Shown: positions 1 through 8,569, numbered from the stretch's first letter. The stretch is 48,857 nt of DNA from Promethearchaeota archaeon (GCA_019058515.1 JAHPYY010000014.1:1-48857); one strand, 5' to 3'. The notes: generated from the sequence alone by a model not told the origin. Made by a program: numbers and translations.

Positions 1-546
1 GCAAAATCAATTGGACAATTGAATAAAAAAATTGATGATGTAAAACAATGGAAAAAAATTATCTCAGAAGGAGAGAATAAATTCGTCGAATTTAAAAGTA
101 CACTGAGATATGATTTAAATCAACAAAAGGTTAATAAAACTCTTGAATTTGTTGTTGCAAAAAGTATTTCTGCATTCTTAAATACAGAGGGGGGGAAATT
201 ACTAATTGGCATTACAGACAACGGATCTGTTTTAGGTCTTGAAAATGATTTTTTAACTTTCAATAAGAAGAGACAAAATTCAGATGGGTTTCTACTTAAA
301 TTGGGTCAAGTAATTAATGATTATTTGGGAAAGCAATATAATCATTACATATTCCCAAAGATTACATTCTTAGAAGAAAAACAAATTTGTATAGTGGAAA
401 TAAACAAAAGCGATGAACCTGTATTTGTTAAAACAGGTAATCAAGAAGAATTTTATATTAGGGGTCCAGCAGGCTCAGTACCCTTAACGATTAAAGAAGC
501 ACTAGATTATATTAAATCGCATTGGCAGAACCTTGAAAAAAGCTAA
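1..546 (+). CDS. AlbA_2/Schlafen-like putative nucleic-acid-binding protein, 5' end outside window
   Basis: This is the C-terminal part of a gene: the frame is open to the first base, and the first possible start (TTG at 19) is probably internal. Residues after TTG 19 match the AlbA_2 (Schlafen AAA_4-type) fold. The visible cues are 'EFKSTLRYD' early on, 'ISAFLNTEGGKLLIGITDNG' in the middle and 'FYIRGPAGSVPLTIKEA' near the end. Proteins carrying this domain C-terminally often have a variable N-terminal region and occur among bacterial and archaeal regulators and defence genes. It ends 352 bases before the SMC/AAA cluster on the same strand, so a functional link to that cluster is possible but unsupported. 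The activity is unknown. Confidence 0.7.
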   Translation, partial: AKSIGQLNKKIDDVKQWKKIISEGENKFVEFKSTLRYDLNQQKVNKTLEFVVAKSISAFLNTEGGKLLIGITDNGSVLGLENDFLTFNKKRQNSDGFLLKLGQVINDYLGKQYNHYIFPKITFLEEKQICIVEINKSDEPVFVKTGNQEEFYIRGPAGSVPLTIKEALDYIKSHWQNLEKS

Positions 547-898
547 ATTCTCATTATAATTTAATAAATATCAGCTTAAATTTATTTCACACATGACGAA
601 GGGCATTTCATAATAGACAGAATGAAGTTTTTAATTAGAAATGAAACCTATGTGCTTTTTTGTGTGTATATATTTTAATAATCCATTTCAAATATAATTT
701 TAGATTAAAAATGTCAATAAATAATCAAAGATCACAAATTTTTTTTGTTATGATTTATTTTTCACTTTAACTGATTTTATCTTAGTTAATTCGAAAAATC
801 TGAATTTCGGTGCTGGATATTTATTGTATTTTAATTAATATGTTAGTTTATGCCAAACCAAATAAAAAGCGGTTGCTGCTTACTAAATAGTCTTTGAG
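547..898. other. AT-rich intergenic region without recognisable gene
   Basis: This 352-base gap separates the AlbA_2 gene from the five-gene cluster. I see no ORF, tRNA or repeat in it. The last part, just before 899, is AT-rich and ends in GAGGTGAT (895-902). That matches the anti-Shine-Dalgarno complement but overlaps the GTG/ATG start of the next gene. The gap probably holds the terminator of the first gene and the promoter of the cluster. Confidence 0.5.
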
Positions 899-2155
899 GT
901 GATGAAAATTCCTTTAGAAAAATGGACGGATATTCTTCCAAGATACATGACCTTTATTAGTCACATGAGACCGATTTTAAGAGAAACTAGACGCATAATT
1001 GCAGATTTAGACCCAGACTTACTACTAGATACAGAAGTATTGGATAAAATACGCCAGGAAGAAGAGAGAAGAAATATCCGTAAAGTTAGAGCTCTATCAG
1101 AATTTTCTGCCATGTACAGGTCTAATATATACGAAATAATCAAAGATTTCATAACTAAATATCGTGATTTAATTTCAATTGTAGATATTAAAGATTATAT
1201 CATTGATTTTTTAAACGAGTCAGTGAATGCACTTAGAGTTCTTCAAACTATAACAAATCCCGATCAAAAAAGTTTCAAAAATACAATTTTATATCGCCTG
1301 GTAAAACTTATTGAAGAAATATTGTTCCCCAGAGGAAATAATCTGCAATCTGTTTACAAAAAACTATTAGATCATGCACCTAAGTTTTACGAATGTCAAA
1401 GACACATAATAATTCCTCACACTTATTATCGAGAAAAATTAGAAAATCCAGATTTTTTCTCAGTACCGGGTTTGTCTCCAAAGGTATACCAGATAATTAA
1501 TAACATCACCTCAATTTTTAACTTAGATCCGAATTTTGGCACCGATCCAGATGACTCTCTTAGGGAAATCCCTATGATATTGAAAGGAGACATATTTTTA
1601 CCATATATAGAGTCCATTGCAAACGAAGAGCAAGAGTCATTAGAGAGTATTTTGGAACGAGTGGGATTAAGAGTAATAGATGAGATTTTCGTAGCGCCTA
1701 GCAATTCATTTATCCCGATATTGCTGAAGAATAATTATATTAGGACAAATAAACAGTCTGATGGATTAACTCGTCTAATCCCCCAATTTTCCAACGAAAC
1801 CTTAATCTTGTATTACTTGGCTTTTTGTTCATTTAGACGAGGGTTTTTATCTAAAGAATTAATAAATTGGATATCTATGAATTTTGCCTTTCTCATATAT
1901 ATGGGAATTTTAAAATGGAAACTATCCGATGAAAACATATTTTATCCAATTTTTAAGGATCTTCAAACGAATGAAAAAGTCTTGCCTTATTTAATGAAGC
2001 TAATATGTTTTCCAAATTATATTGGAATTGATAAAAATAAAATACGAGACTCTGTGCAATATCGGAAGGAGATCTTTAACTTTATAGGCGGGAGTATAGA
2101 TAATTTAAAAGAGTTAATTGCTCATATTGCTAATTATTGTGATACTTTAGATTAA
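899..2155 (+). CDS. Unknown 418-aa helical protein, first gene of SMC/AAA cluster
   Basis: I do not recognise the family. The protein is soluble, with no signal peptide. It looks largely alpha-helical: an N-terminal charged region (about residues 40-110, rich in E, R and K), then many amphipathic helices. Hydrophobic stretches near residues 310-345 are too mixed for confident membrane spans. There is no P-loop, Cys cluster or evident catalytic triad. The start is uncertain. GTG at 899 and ATG at 902 both overlap a GAGGTGAT motif, too close for normal spacing, so the transcript may be leaderless. The gene is followed after 29 bases by the AAA ATPase and is probably co-transcribed with four downstream genes. 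By position it could be a scaffold or kleisin-like subunit; that is speculation. Confidence 0.75.
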   Translation: MMKIPLEKWTDILPRYMTFISHMRPILRETRRIIADLDPDLLLDTEVLDKIRQEEERRNIRKVRALSEFSAMYRSNIYEIIKDFITKYRDLISIVDIKDYIIDFLNESVNALRVLQTITNPDQKSFKNTILYRLVKLIEEILFPRGNNLQSVYKKLLDHAPKFYECQRHIIIPHTYYREKLENPDFFSVPGLSPKVYQIINNITSIFNLDPNFGTDPDDSLREIPMILKGDIFLPYIESIANEEQESLESILERVGLRVIDEIFVAPSNSFIPILLKNNYIRTNKQSDGLTRLIPQFSNETLILYYLAFCSFRRGFLSKELINWISMNFAFLIYMGILKWKLSDENIFYPIFKDLQTNEKVLPYLMKLICFPNYIGIDKNKIRDSVQYRKEIFNFIGGSIDNLKELIAHIANYCDTLD

Positions 2156-2184
2156 TCAAAATTATAATTTATAAAATAAAGAAC

Positions 2185-3249
2185 ATGACATTTTCGGATG
2201 ATGAAATAAAGGATAGAATGGGTAAATATGGTACTGTATATCTACCCGTTGAAATTAAAGAAACGATTGACGATCTAATAGGGAATGAAGTTAAAAAAGA
2301 GACACTTAACGATTTTTTCAAAGCATTGAAAAAGTTTGAAGAACTGTCTGAACATTTGAAAAAAACCAAATTAACGCCAAATTTAACAGTTCTTCTATAT
2401 GGCCCCCCAGGAACGGGGAAAACTTCGCTGACTCGAGCTTTTGCGAGGGAATATAACCTTCCAGTGTGCGTAGTTGAATCAGATAGACTAGTATCACCAC
2501 TATTAGGGGACACTATAAAAAATATTAGAAATGTTGTCGAGCTTTCTGCTGAAATTGCGAAAGAAAACGGAGCCTTCATTATTTTCTTTGATGAAATTGA
2601 TGCAATTGGTTCTGAGAGATCTAATGTACACGAAGTAGGAGAGATTAAAAGAGCGGTGATTTCTTTTCTTCAAGTGATTGATAAAGTCAATTATGAGGGC
2701 ATACCACTCGCAATTTTTGGAGCAACTAACCATCAACATCAATTAGATTCTGCGATTTGGCGTCGTTTTACCTTTCACTTAAAGTTTGACTTCCCTAATC
2801 TTGAACTTAGGAAGAAAATTATTGAATCTTTTTTAGAAAAAATTAAGCTTGCGAAGATCGGAGTTGATGAATCTATACAGAAGAGCTTAAATAAAGAGTT
2901 TGAAGATTTATCTTCCATTAAAAGAAGTATTGAGAGAGAAGTAGGTCGTTCGATTACTGAGTTTGAAAACGAATTATTTAAAAGAGAAATAGAAAAGAGA
3001 GCTATAAACACGGGTATTCTTTATCTTACTATGGGTTATTCTGGTTCTGATATAGAACGTGGTACACGGGTTGCGTTATTTAAAACTCTTCAAACTGACA
3101 TATTAACTTATGATATATATTATAAATCCTTGGAACTCGTAGGCGGGACCGCAATACATGTTGATCGACAAGAAAATTTAAGTAGGACTAAGACATCAAG
3201 TTATATTGGAAGAAAAAGGGCTTCATTTACAGGTCCTCCAGAAATTTAA
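2185..3249 (+). CDS. Classic AAA-family ATPase of the SMC/AAA cluster
   Basis: ATP-driven remodelling ATPase, 354 aa with a single AAA module. Walker A GPPGTGKT lies at about residues 73-80, Walker B FIIFFDEID at about 131-139, an arginine-finger-like WRRF at about 192-195, and a C-terminal 'SGSDIERG' that matches the sensor-2 helix of the Cdc48/FtsH/Vps4 group. Between the core and the sensor-2 helix is an extra charged helical insertion of about 60 residues (about 215-275). There is no FtsH-type zinc protease, no transmembrane segment and no N-terminal MIT domain, so it is neither FtsH nor a typical Vps4. The first 40 residues may contact a partner. Intergenic gaps of 29 and 26 bases suggest an operon with the unknown gene before it and the coiled-coil gene after it. 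Confidence 0.88.
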   Translation: MTFSDDEIKDRMGKYGTVYLPVEIKETIDDLIGNEVKKETLNDFFKALKKFEELSEHLKKTKLTPNLTVLLYGPPGTGKTSLTRAFAREYNLPVCVVESDRLVSPLLGDTIKNIRNVVELSAEIAKENGAFIIFFDEIDAIGSERSNVHEVGEIKRAVISFLQVIDKVNYEGIPLAIFGATNHQHQLDSAIWRRFTFHLKFDFPNLELRKKIIESFLEKIKLAKIGVDESIQKSLNKEFEDLSSIKRSIEREVGRSITEFENELFKREIEKRAINTGILYLTMGYSGSDIERGTRVALFKTLQTDILTYDIYYKSLELVGGTAIHVDRQENLSRTKTSSYIGRKRASFTGPPEI

Positions 3250-3275
3250 AAATTGCCTTAATTGATAAAGATTTA

Positions 3276-4322
3276 TTGAATCTAATGAAATCTTTTATAA
3301 CATCTCAAGCCAAGGAGAAATTTGTCGACCCTATAGAAAAAATTCAGAGTGTTACATTTGACATAAATAAAACCCATAACGATTTATTCAATTATTTGGA
3401 AAAAAATAGAGAAAATCATTCTAAACCTGATTTGTTGAACGAATTTAAGAGTTTTCTATCAAAAATTCAGAAATTTAATATTAAAATCGAAACTCTGAAT
3501 CGCAAGTATTTACATAAACTTTTTAACCTGCGAGATAAATTTACTAACGAAATTCAAAGAGAAAAGTTTAGAATAATTGAAGAGGCGAACCTTACTAAAG
3601 AAAAATTGAAAACGATTGGAAATTACCTAATTGAAAATAGATTCATTTCTCGAACGATTTCAGAAATATCTGTTAACAAATCCATTGGCTTAGCTGATTG
3701 GTTGGAGATTATCGAATCCTTAAAAAGGAATTCAATTTTTGTTCAAAGCATCTTGAATCTCAAAAATTATTCAGCATCCCTATATCAGAAAAAATTAGAG
3801 TTGGAATTAGAAAAAATACCTCAAGGGACTCGAAAAGACTTAATTGAGAAGTTTAAAAAACAATTTTTAAATAAAGAAGTCTCTAACTTCACAGAATTTA
3901 TGGTAATACATAATAGGGAATTATCAAAGGACGAAATAAAGGAGAAACAGAAAATAATTGAGAAGGCTAGAAGTCAAGAAAAAATTGAATTATTAAAAAA
4001 AAGGCAAGCGCAAGAACAACTGTCTTATAACGAATATTTTGAATTAAGCCAAGAGGAATTTGAACGAAGGAGAAGAAAACGAAAAAGAGAGAAACTATCC
4101 GAAATTGTAAAAGACGACGATAAAGTTTCTAAATTAGAGATTCCCGAGGAAATTTCAGAGAAAATTGAAAAATTTAAATCAAAAATAGACCATACTTTCG
4201 AAAAAGATTACCTTGTCAGTGAAGACGATAATTTGGATCCGCTGGATTTAATCAGGACTAGAAAAGAAAAGAAAAAAAAGGAATATCGAGAACACATAAA
4301 AAAATTTGAAAATAAAGATTAA
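3276..4322 (+). CDS. Coiled-coil protein, 348 aa, SMC/AAA cluster
   Basis: Unknown family. It is highly charged and helical, with strong coiled-coil character at about residues 60-130 and 205-275 and a very basic patch (RRRRKRKR) at about 265-275. A low-complexity acidic/basic tail with 'EDDNLDPLDLI' follows. Nothing enzymatic is visible. Start options are TTG 3276 (used here) and ATG 3285. The frame also stays open back to an ATT at 3252, only two bases after the upstream stop, which would add eight residues. The gene lies between the AAA ATPase and the SMC-like gene. A long flexible helical protein beside an SMC-like head and a KITE-like protein could play a kleisin or linker role, but no kleisin winged helix is evident. 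Confidence 0.72.
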   Translation: MNLMKSFITSQAKEKFVDPIEKIQSVTFDINKTHNDLFNYLEKNRENHSKPDLLNEFKSFLSKIQKFNIKIETLNRKYLHKLFNLRDKFTNEIQREKFRIIEEANLTKEKLKTIGNYLIENRFISRTISEISVNKSIGLADWLEIIESLKRNSIFVQSILNLKNYSASLYQKKLELELEKIPQGTRKDLIEKFKKQFLNKEVSNFTEFMVIHNRELSKDEIKEKQKIIEKARSQEKIELLKKRQAQEQLSYNEYFELSQEEFERRRRKRKREKLSEIVKDDDKVSKLEIPEEISEKIEKFKSKIDHTFEKDYLVSEDDNLDPLDLIRTRKEKKKKEYREHIKKFENKD

Positions 4323-4333
4323 TGTGATACAAA

Positions 4334-5911
4334 ATTTACTTAGAAAAGTTTGAGATCAAAATCGGTACAAATGAAATCTCCATTCCTGACAAAGTTTCCT
4401 TAATTTTAGGGGATTTCAAATCATACACTAAGGGTCTAGACTATGGAGAGTTTTTTTTTTATGATATCAAACCATTAGATAAAATTCCATTGGAGATTTT
4501 ATTAGATAATGTTGCAAAATCATCGAATGCATATGAAAATTTGAAATTATCGAAAGATCTTCCCAATCATCTTGATAATATTTCAGATTTTACCACTCAA
4601 ATTTTTAATCTTTCAAAATTGTATATAGATGTATTACACGATACATTAAATTACATTAAATATAAATCTCTCGTAAGAAGAAAGAACCATTTAATTAAAG
4701 AGGGGGAATTTATAAAGTTAAAGTCAAAAAACGCCGAATTTAACGCTAAAAAGGATTTATTACGAAAGTTAGAAATAGATTTGGAAAAACATAAAAAAGA
4801 GTTAAATTTTCTAAGTAAAGATTTTCTTCATCTTAAATCTAAAAATGACGAAAAATCTGATAAAATCAATCAATTAAAAGCAGAAATAGAAGATTTGAAT
4901 AGAAGAAAGAAAGATGCTTTTGATCAAATCAACAAAATCGTAATAGATTTGGAAAGTGAGAATCCTAATTCTCGTTCACAATCCAAAAATATTAAAAACC
5001 TTCAAAAAGATGCCAAGGAGTACCAATATCAAATAAAAAAAATTACTAAGCAGATTGAAACCAAAAATAAGGAATACAAGGCGTTTCTTTCAAATTTCAA
5101 TAAATTAAATGAAGATTACTCAAGATTAAATAAAATTGTTCAACAAGATGAGGAAAAAATCGGTCTCCTCAAAAACGAGATAAAACAAATCCTTCAAGAA
5201 AATAAAGGATTTGATATAAAAGAGGGGGAAGATCTGACATTCTTTTCATCTAGAAGTGAAAATGAAGTAAAAGAGGAGTTAAAAGCATTAGATGCTGGTA
5301 TAAATCGAATAAAGCATTCAAAACAAAAATTCCAGAATGGTCACACCAACGCTTTGGAAACATTAAATAAAACTCTTACAAATCTGGATAGCGGTATAGA
5401 AAATTTGCTAAGTAATGATTCAATAGACAAAAACTACGATGAAATTATAGCCTCTACTGAACAATTTATACAAATCGAGTCATTTTTGAGAGATCTTGAA
5501 AGTAACACTAATGATTTCTTGTTTTTGATTAATTTAAAGTGTAATTTTGATTTAGTTTTAAATGAAGATGCTAATGAAATTATGATTTTAATACATTTTT
5601 TCAGAACGAATAAGGAAATTATAGAATTTGAAAGTCTAACTACTCCTGAAAAAGTATTTTTCCTGATTGCATTTTATATTGGGTATCAAATTACGATAAA
5701 AAAATACGATATTGTATTTTTTAACTTGAGGTTACCTGTGATTTTTAACAAAAAAGGTTCAATATTCCGTGCCATTAAAAAAATATCAGAGTTCTTCCAA
5801 AAAGATGAAAAATACAGTCAATATAGGTTAATATTTATAATTTCCTCATTTTTACCAAGCAATAAAATTGAAAACGTTAAAATTATTGAAATAAATGAAA
5901 AAAAGATGTGA
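4334..5911 (+). CDS. SMC/RecN-like coiled-coil protein with degenerate ABC head; ATT start proposed
   Basis: From ATT 4334 the product is 525 aa; the first canonical start (TTG 4490) would remove 52 protein-like residues. The N-terminus reads like an SMC/Rad50 head strand order (YLEKFEIKIG... then ILGDFKSYTKG at about residues 25-34), where a Walker A should be but the GK[ST] is absent. A heptad-rich coiled coil spans about residues 105-355. The C-terminal lobe has 'TTPEKVFFLIAFYIGY' (about 435-450) in the place of the ABC signature helix and 'YDIVFFN' (about 457-463) in the place of Walker B, without the catalytic DE. I infer a pseudo-ATPase SMC-like protein. GTGAT at 4324-4328 lies five bases before the ATT. 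No ATG, GTG or TTG exists in frame between the stop at 4325 and 4490. A T10 run at 4451-4460 does not disturb the frame. Confidence 0.7.
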   Translation: MYLEKFEIKIGTNEISIPDKVSLILGDFKSYTKGLDYGEFFFYDIKPLDKIPLEILLDNVAKSSNAYENLKLSKDLPNHLDNISDFTTQIFNLSKLYIDVLHDTLNYIKYKSLVRRKNHLIKEGEFIKLKSKNAEFNAKKDLLRKLEIDLEKHKKELNFLSKDFLHLKSKNDEKSDKINQLKAEIEDLNRRKKDAFDQINKIVIDLESENPNSRSQSKNIKNLQKDAKEYQYQIKKITKQIETKNKEYKAFLSNFNKLNEDYSRLNKIVQQDEEKIGLLKNEIKQILQENKGFDIKEGEDLTFFSSRSENEVKEELKALDAGINRIKHSKQKFQNGHTNALETLNKTLTNLDSGIENLLSNDSIDKNYDEIIASTEQFIQIESFLRDLESNTNDFLFLINLKCNFDLVLNEDANEIMILIHFFRTNKEIIEFESLTTPEKVFFLIAFYIGYQITIKKYDIVFFNLRLPVIFNKKGSIFRAIKKISEFFQKDEKYSQYRLIFIISSFLPSNKIENVKIIEINEKKM

Positions 5912-5914
5912 AAT

Positions 5915-6418
5915 ATGGAAGATATAGATCTCAGCAACACTGTTAAAAGTATATCAAGAGTGATTCTCACTAGTCGCCAAAAAATGATTATGGAAAATGA
6001 TTTAATCACTTTAGCAGGTGAGCAGGATTTCAATACAGTCATTAGTCTGGTTTATGAAAATTTAAAAAATCTTGGTTTTGATTTAGTTAAAACTAAATTC
6101 CTTGAACATACCTATTACATACTAACAACCGAAGGAATAAGCGATGATTTAACATCCAGTCAATATGGCGTATTAAGTCTTATTCTAGCTTTATCTAAAG
6201 AATTAGACGATAATCTTAGGATTGAAGATCTAAAATCGATTGTATCAGATATGTGGGAAAGCGATGTAGAAAAGTTGATTCAATTAGATTATATTCGCAA
6301 ATTAGACATTGAAGGATATGAAGTAATTAGACTTACACCATTAGGAAAGGCTGTCATGAAAAATGTAATTAACGATCTAAAATTAGACTCGTTATTAAAT
6401 ATTTTAGAGGAAAAATAA
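5915..6418 (+). CDS. NSE3/MAGE-like tandem winged-helix (KITE) protein
   Basis: 167 aa, starting three bases after the SMC-like gene, so almost certainly translated with it. The sequence follows the MAGE homology domain closely in order and spacing. A helix ending 'VYENLKNLGFDLV' corresponds to the MAGE 'ASESL..FGIDV' region, followed by 'HTYYILTTEGIS' (MAGE 'TYTLV..LGLS'), 'SSQYGVLSLILALSKELDD' (MAGE 'KTGLLIIVLG..'), then a second wing ending in 'LTPLGKAVM'. MAGE/NSE3, ScpB and MukE are KITE proteins that bind kleisins in SMC complexes. The resemblance was read by eye and has not been tested by profile search. A generic tandem winged-helix protein or a Vps25-like fold are the alternatives. 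Placement directly after an SMC-like gene favours the KITE reading. Confidence 0.62.
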   Translation: MEDIDLSNTVKSISRVILTSRQKMIMENDLITLAGEQDFNTVISLVYENLKNLGFDLVKTKFLEHTYYILTTEGISDDLTSSQYGVLSLILALSKELDDNLRIEDLKSIVSDMWESDVEKLIQLDYIRKLDIEGYEVIRLTPLGKAVMKNVINDLKLDSLLNILEEK

Positions 6419-6445
6419 AAGTTTAGTGCTTTAATTTATTTTTAT

Positions 6446-6862
6446 TCAAGGAGACTCAAGATCCATCTTAAATTGCTCAACGACCTTTTTAACTCTCTCA
6501 GCAGAAGGCCCACTTCCTCGCACTCCATTTTCGTCGACTAATATTTTGCCATTTAATATTGAAATTAAATTTTGTTCCTCAATATAATTCACATGACCTT
6601 TAGAAAAAATCGTAGCTATTCGATCCGCTAGTGCCTGCATTGGAAAAGGTTCTTCTTCAACAGTGACAAAGTTATAGTATGAACTTCTAATTAGCATTTT
6701 AGGGAAGGGCTTATTCTTCTCGTTTTTTACATTAATTAAGATCAAATCTCCATTTTCATTTAAGCCTTTAAGCTGACCTACCATAAATTTATCATTATCA
6801 AGATAAACTTTTACAATTTTATCTAAGAGAGTTTGAAGCTCGGTATTATACTGTCTGTAAAT
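6446..6862 (-). CDS. Lsm/Sm-like RNA-binding protein; ATT start proposed
   Basis: Sm-fold protein that should form a ring and bind U-rich RNA. The Sm1 motif is nearly perfect only if the frame is extended upstream of the first ATG (6784): 'LLDKIVKVYLDND' precedes 'MVGQLKGLNENGDLILINV'. Sm2 is 'MLIRSSYYNFVTVEE'. Starting at ATG 6784 would delete the first two strands of the fold, so the true start must lie upstream. The only candidate between the in-frame stop and the Sm1 motif is ATT at 6862-6860, five bases after GTGAT (6872-6868). The product from ATT is 138 aa with a C-terminal extension (about 50 residues) beyond the Sm core, as in archaeal SmAP3-like proteins. It is convergent with the SMC cluster and lies downstream of hypB. 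Confidence 0.85.
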   Translation of the reverse strand: MYRQYNTELQTLLDKIVKVYLDNDKFMVGQLKGLNENGDLILINVKNEKNKPFPKMLIRSSYYNFVTVEEEPFPMQALADRIATIFSKGHVNYIEEQNLISILNGKILVDENGVRGSGPSAERVKKVVEQFKMDLESP

Positions 6863-6935
6863 TGCTTATCACGTTTTTTTTTGAAGGCTATTATATTAAT
6901 AATTATTTTCATGTCTTAAATTTCTTAGTTTTGGT

Positions 6936-7604
6936 TTAAAGCCCTATAATCTGGGATAGTTGCTTAATTGAATCCTCATTAAATGCGCTTGTGGTTAACA
7001 CCCTAGCGTTTGGATTTATTTCGTAAGCGTCACGTTTCATTTTCTTAATATTTGTTGGCACTACATCTAATAAATCTATTTTATTAATTACGATTATTTG
7101 AGCCATTTTAGCTAATAATGGATGTTTTTCAATTACCCATTCTCCTTCCGTAATGGATACAACCATAATTCTTAAATCAGCTCCTAGAATGAAATCAGAT
7201 GGACAAATTAAATTACCGACATTCTCAATAAAGAGTATTCCATCACAATAATCATCTAAGTTTTTATTTTTTATTACTTGGTTTATGTGATAGGCGTTCA
7301 ACGAACATTCTCGCCCTGTATTAATTTGCACAGTTTCCACCCCTAGTGTTTCGATTCGACTCGCATCGATTCTTGTAGTTACATCTCCGTTAATTACAAG
7401 AATTGGGTATTTCTGTCCAAGAAGCTTTACTAAACATTCTAATATTGCAGTTTTTCCCGCTCCAATGGCTCCTACAATTTCTATTACTTTTATATTATAG
7501 TTTTTTAATATTTGGTTGTTATTTTCAGCCAAAAGATCGTTTTTTCTTATTAGATCACTGTTTAATTCTATAATTATTGAAGAACTCTTTTCTTTTTCTG
7601 GCAT
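6936..7604 (-). CDS. hypB: HypB, Ni-hydrogenase maturation GTPase
   Basis: GTPase that helps insert nickel into [NiFe]-hydrogenase with HypA. The 222-aa length is normal for archaeal HypB. Visible motifs are the P-loop GAIGAGKT (about residues 46-53), 'INGDVTTRIDASR', 'TGRECSLNA' carrying the Cys/His-type metal site of the family, 'LFIENVGNLICPS' and 'INKIDLLD' for guanine recognition. No His-rich nickel-storage stretch is present at the N-terminus. No other hyp or hydrogenase gene lies in the window, so the target hydrogenase must be encoded elsewhere. It suggests hydrogen metabolism in this organism. The gap to the AN1-rhomboid gene is 38 bases. Confidence 0.93.
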   Translation of the reverse strand: MPEKEKSSSIIIELNSDLIRKNDLLAENNNQILKNYNIKVIEIVGAIGAGKTAILECLVKLLGQKYPILVINGDVTTRIDASRIETLGVETVQINTGRECSLNAYHINQVIKNKNLDDYCDGILFIENVGNLICPSDFILGADLRIMVVSITEGEWVIEKHPLLAKMAQIIVINKIDLLDVVPTNIKKMKRDAYEINPNARVLTTSAFNEDSIKQLSQIIGL

Positions 7605-7642
7605 ATCTAATTTATTTCATGTGTTTATAATTCATTTTTATT

Positions 7643-8569
7643 TTAAAAGCGAGCTTTATTATAAAATACTAAATATGCACCCACTAATCCTCCAAGATCA
7701 GGTAGGTAAAGAATAAAGTAAACAACATTAAAAGTAAAAAGATAGAAGAAAACCGCAGGAGCCAGGCGAAAGAGAACTAATACCAAGAGGATATATTTGC
7801 CTTTTAATCGGATTGGTAAAAAATACATGAAAAAGGTCATTTGTTTATTATAGTTGGGGTAAATGATAAACGCAAATATCCCAAGTAATCCGCCTGTTGC
7901 AAATCCAAACGGAATAGCTATATTTAGTGGCACAAGGGGAATTATCAAAAATCTTAATAGAACAAAGGTAAAACCTGTAAACACCGCACAAACTACGTAT
8001 AATTTAATTATAAATTTTCGCCCATATGCAAGATCCAACATCTTGCCTATGTAGATGAAAAATATGAAGAAGATGAATAAAAAGATAAGACCTAAGAAAC
8101 CGTCATTAACAAAGAATAGAGAGGTTATTAGAGTCCAAAAATAAAAAGAAACTATTCCAGCTATGCTAAAACCTATAAACTGGGGTATAAATAAACCGAC
8201 AATCGAAGTGATAAATATAGCTAAAAAAAGGTAAATAGTATAGCTAGGAGAGCGTCTGTAATCTATTCCAGTTCTGGCTCTTTTTGCGATTCTCTTTTGT
8301 CGCTTTTCTTGACGTTTGAGGTACTTTTTTACATCTTTTGCTTGACTTGTATAAGAGTCTTGAGAAAGTGGCGTTTCAATAGGTTTGTAATCTTGATATT
8401 TTGTGCGATCAATTCTTGTTGAGGTGGGTACGACAGGACTGTGTTTTAATTCGAATGAACACTCATGATTTTCTGGTAAACGGTGTTTTTTACAAAATAT
8501 GCCCCCACAATATTTACATTTAAAAGGTAAAAAGCCGATTTCGGTTCCACAGTTTTCGCAATATGGCAT
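7643..8569 (-). CDS. AN1 zinc finger-rhomboid fusion, catalytic residues apparently lost
   Basis: 308-aa membrane protein. Residues 4-37 form an AN1-type zinc finger (C4, C7, C18, C21, C26, H29, H35, C37). A basic linker (about 80-105) leads to six hydrophobic segments (about 111-300) in rhomboid order. Active rhomboids have GxSG in TM4 and a His before a GG in TM6. Here the corresponding places read 'FATGG' (about 223-227, Thr instead of Ser) and 'LPDLGG' (about 289-294, Asp instead of His). I infer a rhomboid pseudoprotease with a cytosolic zinc finger. AN1-rhomboid fusions are known in archaea, so the architecture itself is not new; the lost dyad is the oddity. A site-2 protease with a similar finger is encoded 192 bases upstream on the same strand. 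Confidence 0.8.
   Translation of the reverse strand: MPYCENCGTEIGFLPFKCKYCGGIFCKKHRLPENHECSFELKHSPVVPTSTRIDRTKYQDYKPIETPLSQDSYTSQAKDVKKYLKRQEKRQKRIAKRARTGIDYRRSPSYTIYLFLAIFITSIVGLFIPQFIGFSIAGIVSFYFWTLITSLFFVNDGFLGLIFLFIFFIFFIYIGKMLDLAYGRKFIIKLYVVCAVFTGFTFVLLRFLIIPLVPLNIAIPFGFATGGLLGIFAFIIYPNYNKQMTFFMYFLPIRLKGKYILLVLVLFRLAPAVFFYLFTFNVVYFILYLPDLGGLVGAYLVFYNKARF

Noticed and set aside
2185..3249. AAA ATPase as Vps4 with the cluster as an ESCRT locus
   Set aside because: No MIT domain precedes the AAA module, the coiled-coil genes lack the short basic-acidic plan of ESCRT-III, and the small winged-helix protein fits MAGE better than Vps25.
2185..3249. AAA ATPase as FtsH
   Set aside because: There is no transmembrane segment and no HExxH protease domain; the protein ends soon after the sensor-2 helix.
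4441..4490. T10 homopolymer in the N-terminal region of the SMC-like gene as a frameshift site
   Set aside because: The protein-like frame is the same on both sides of the run, and neither alternative frame gives a start codon with a coherent product, so no shift is needed.
5915..6418. Simple MarR/PadR-type transcription regulator
   Set aside because: Two winged helices separated as in KITE proteins and the three-base gap to the SMC-like gene fit a complex subunit better, though this is not proven.
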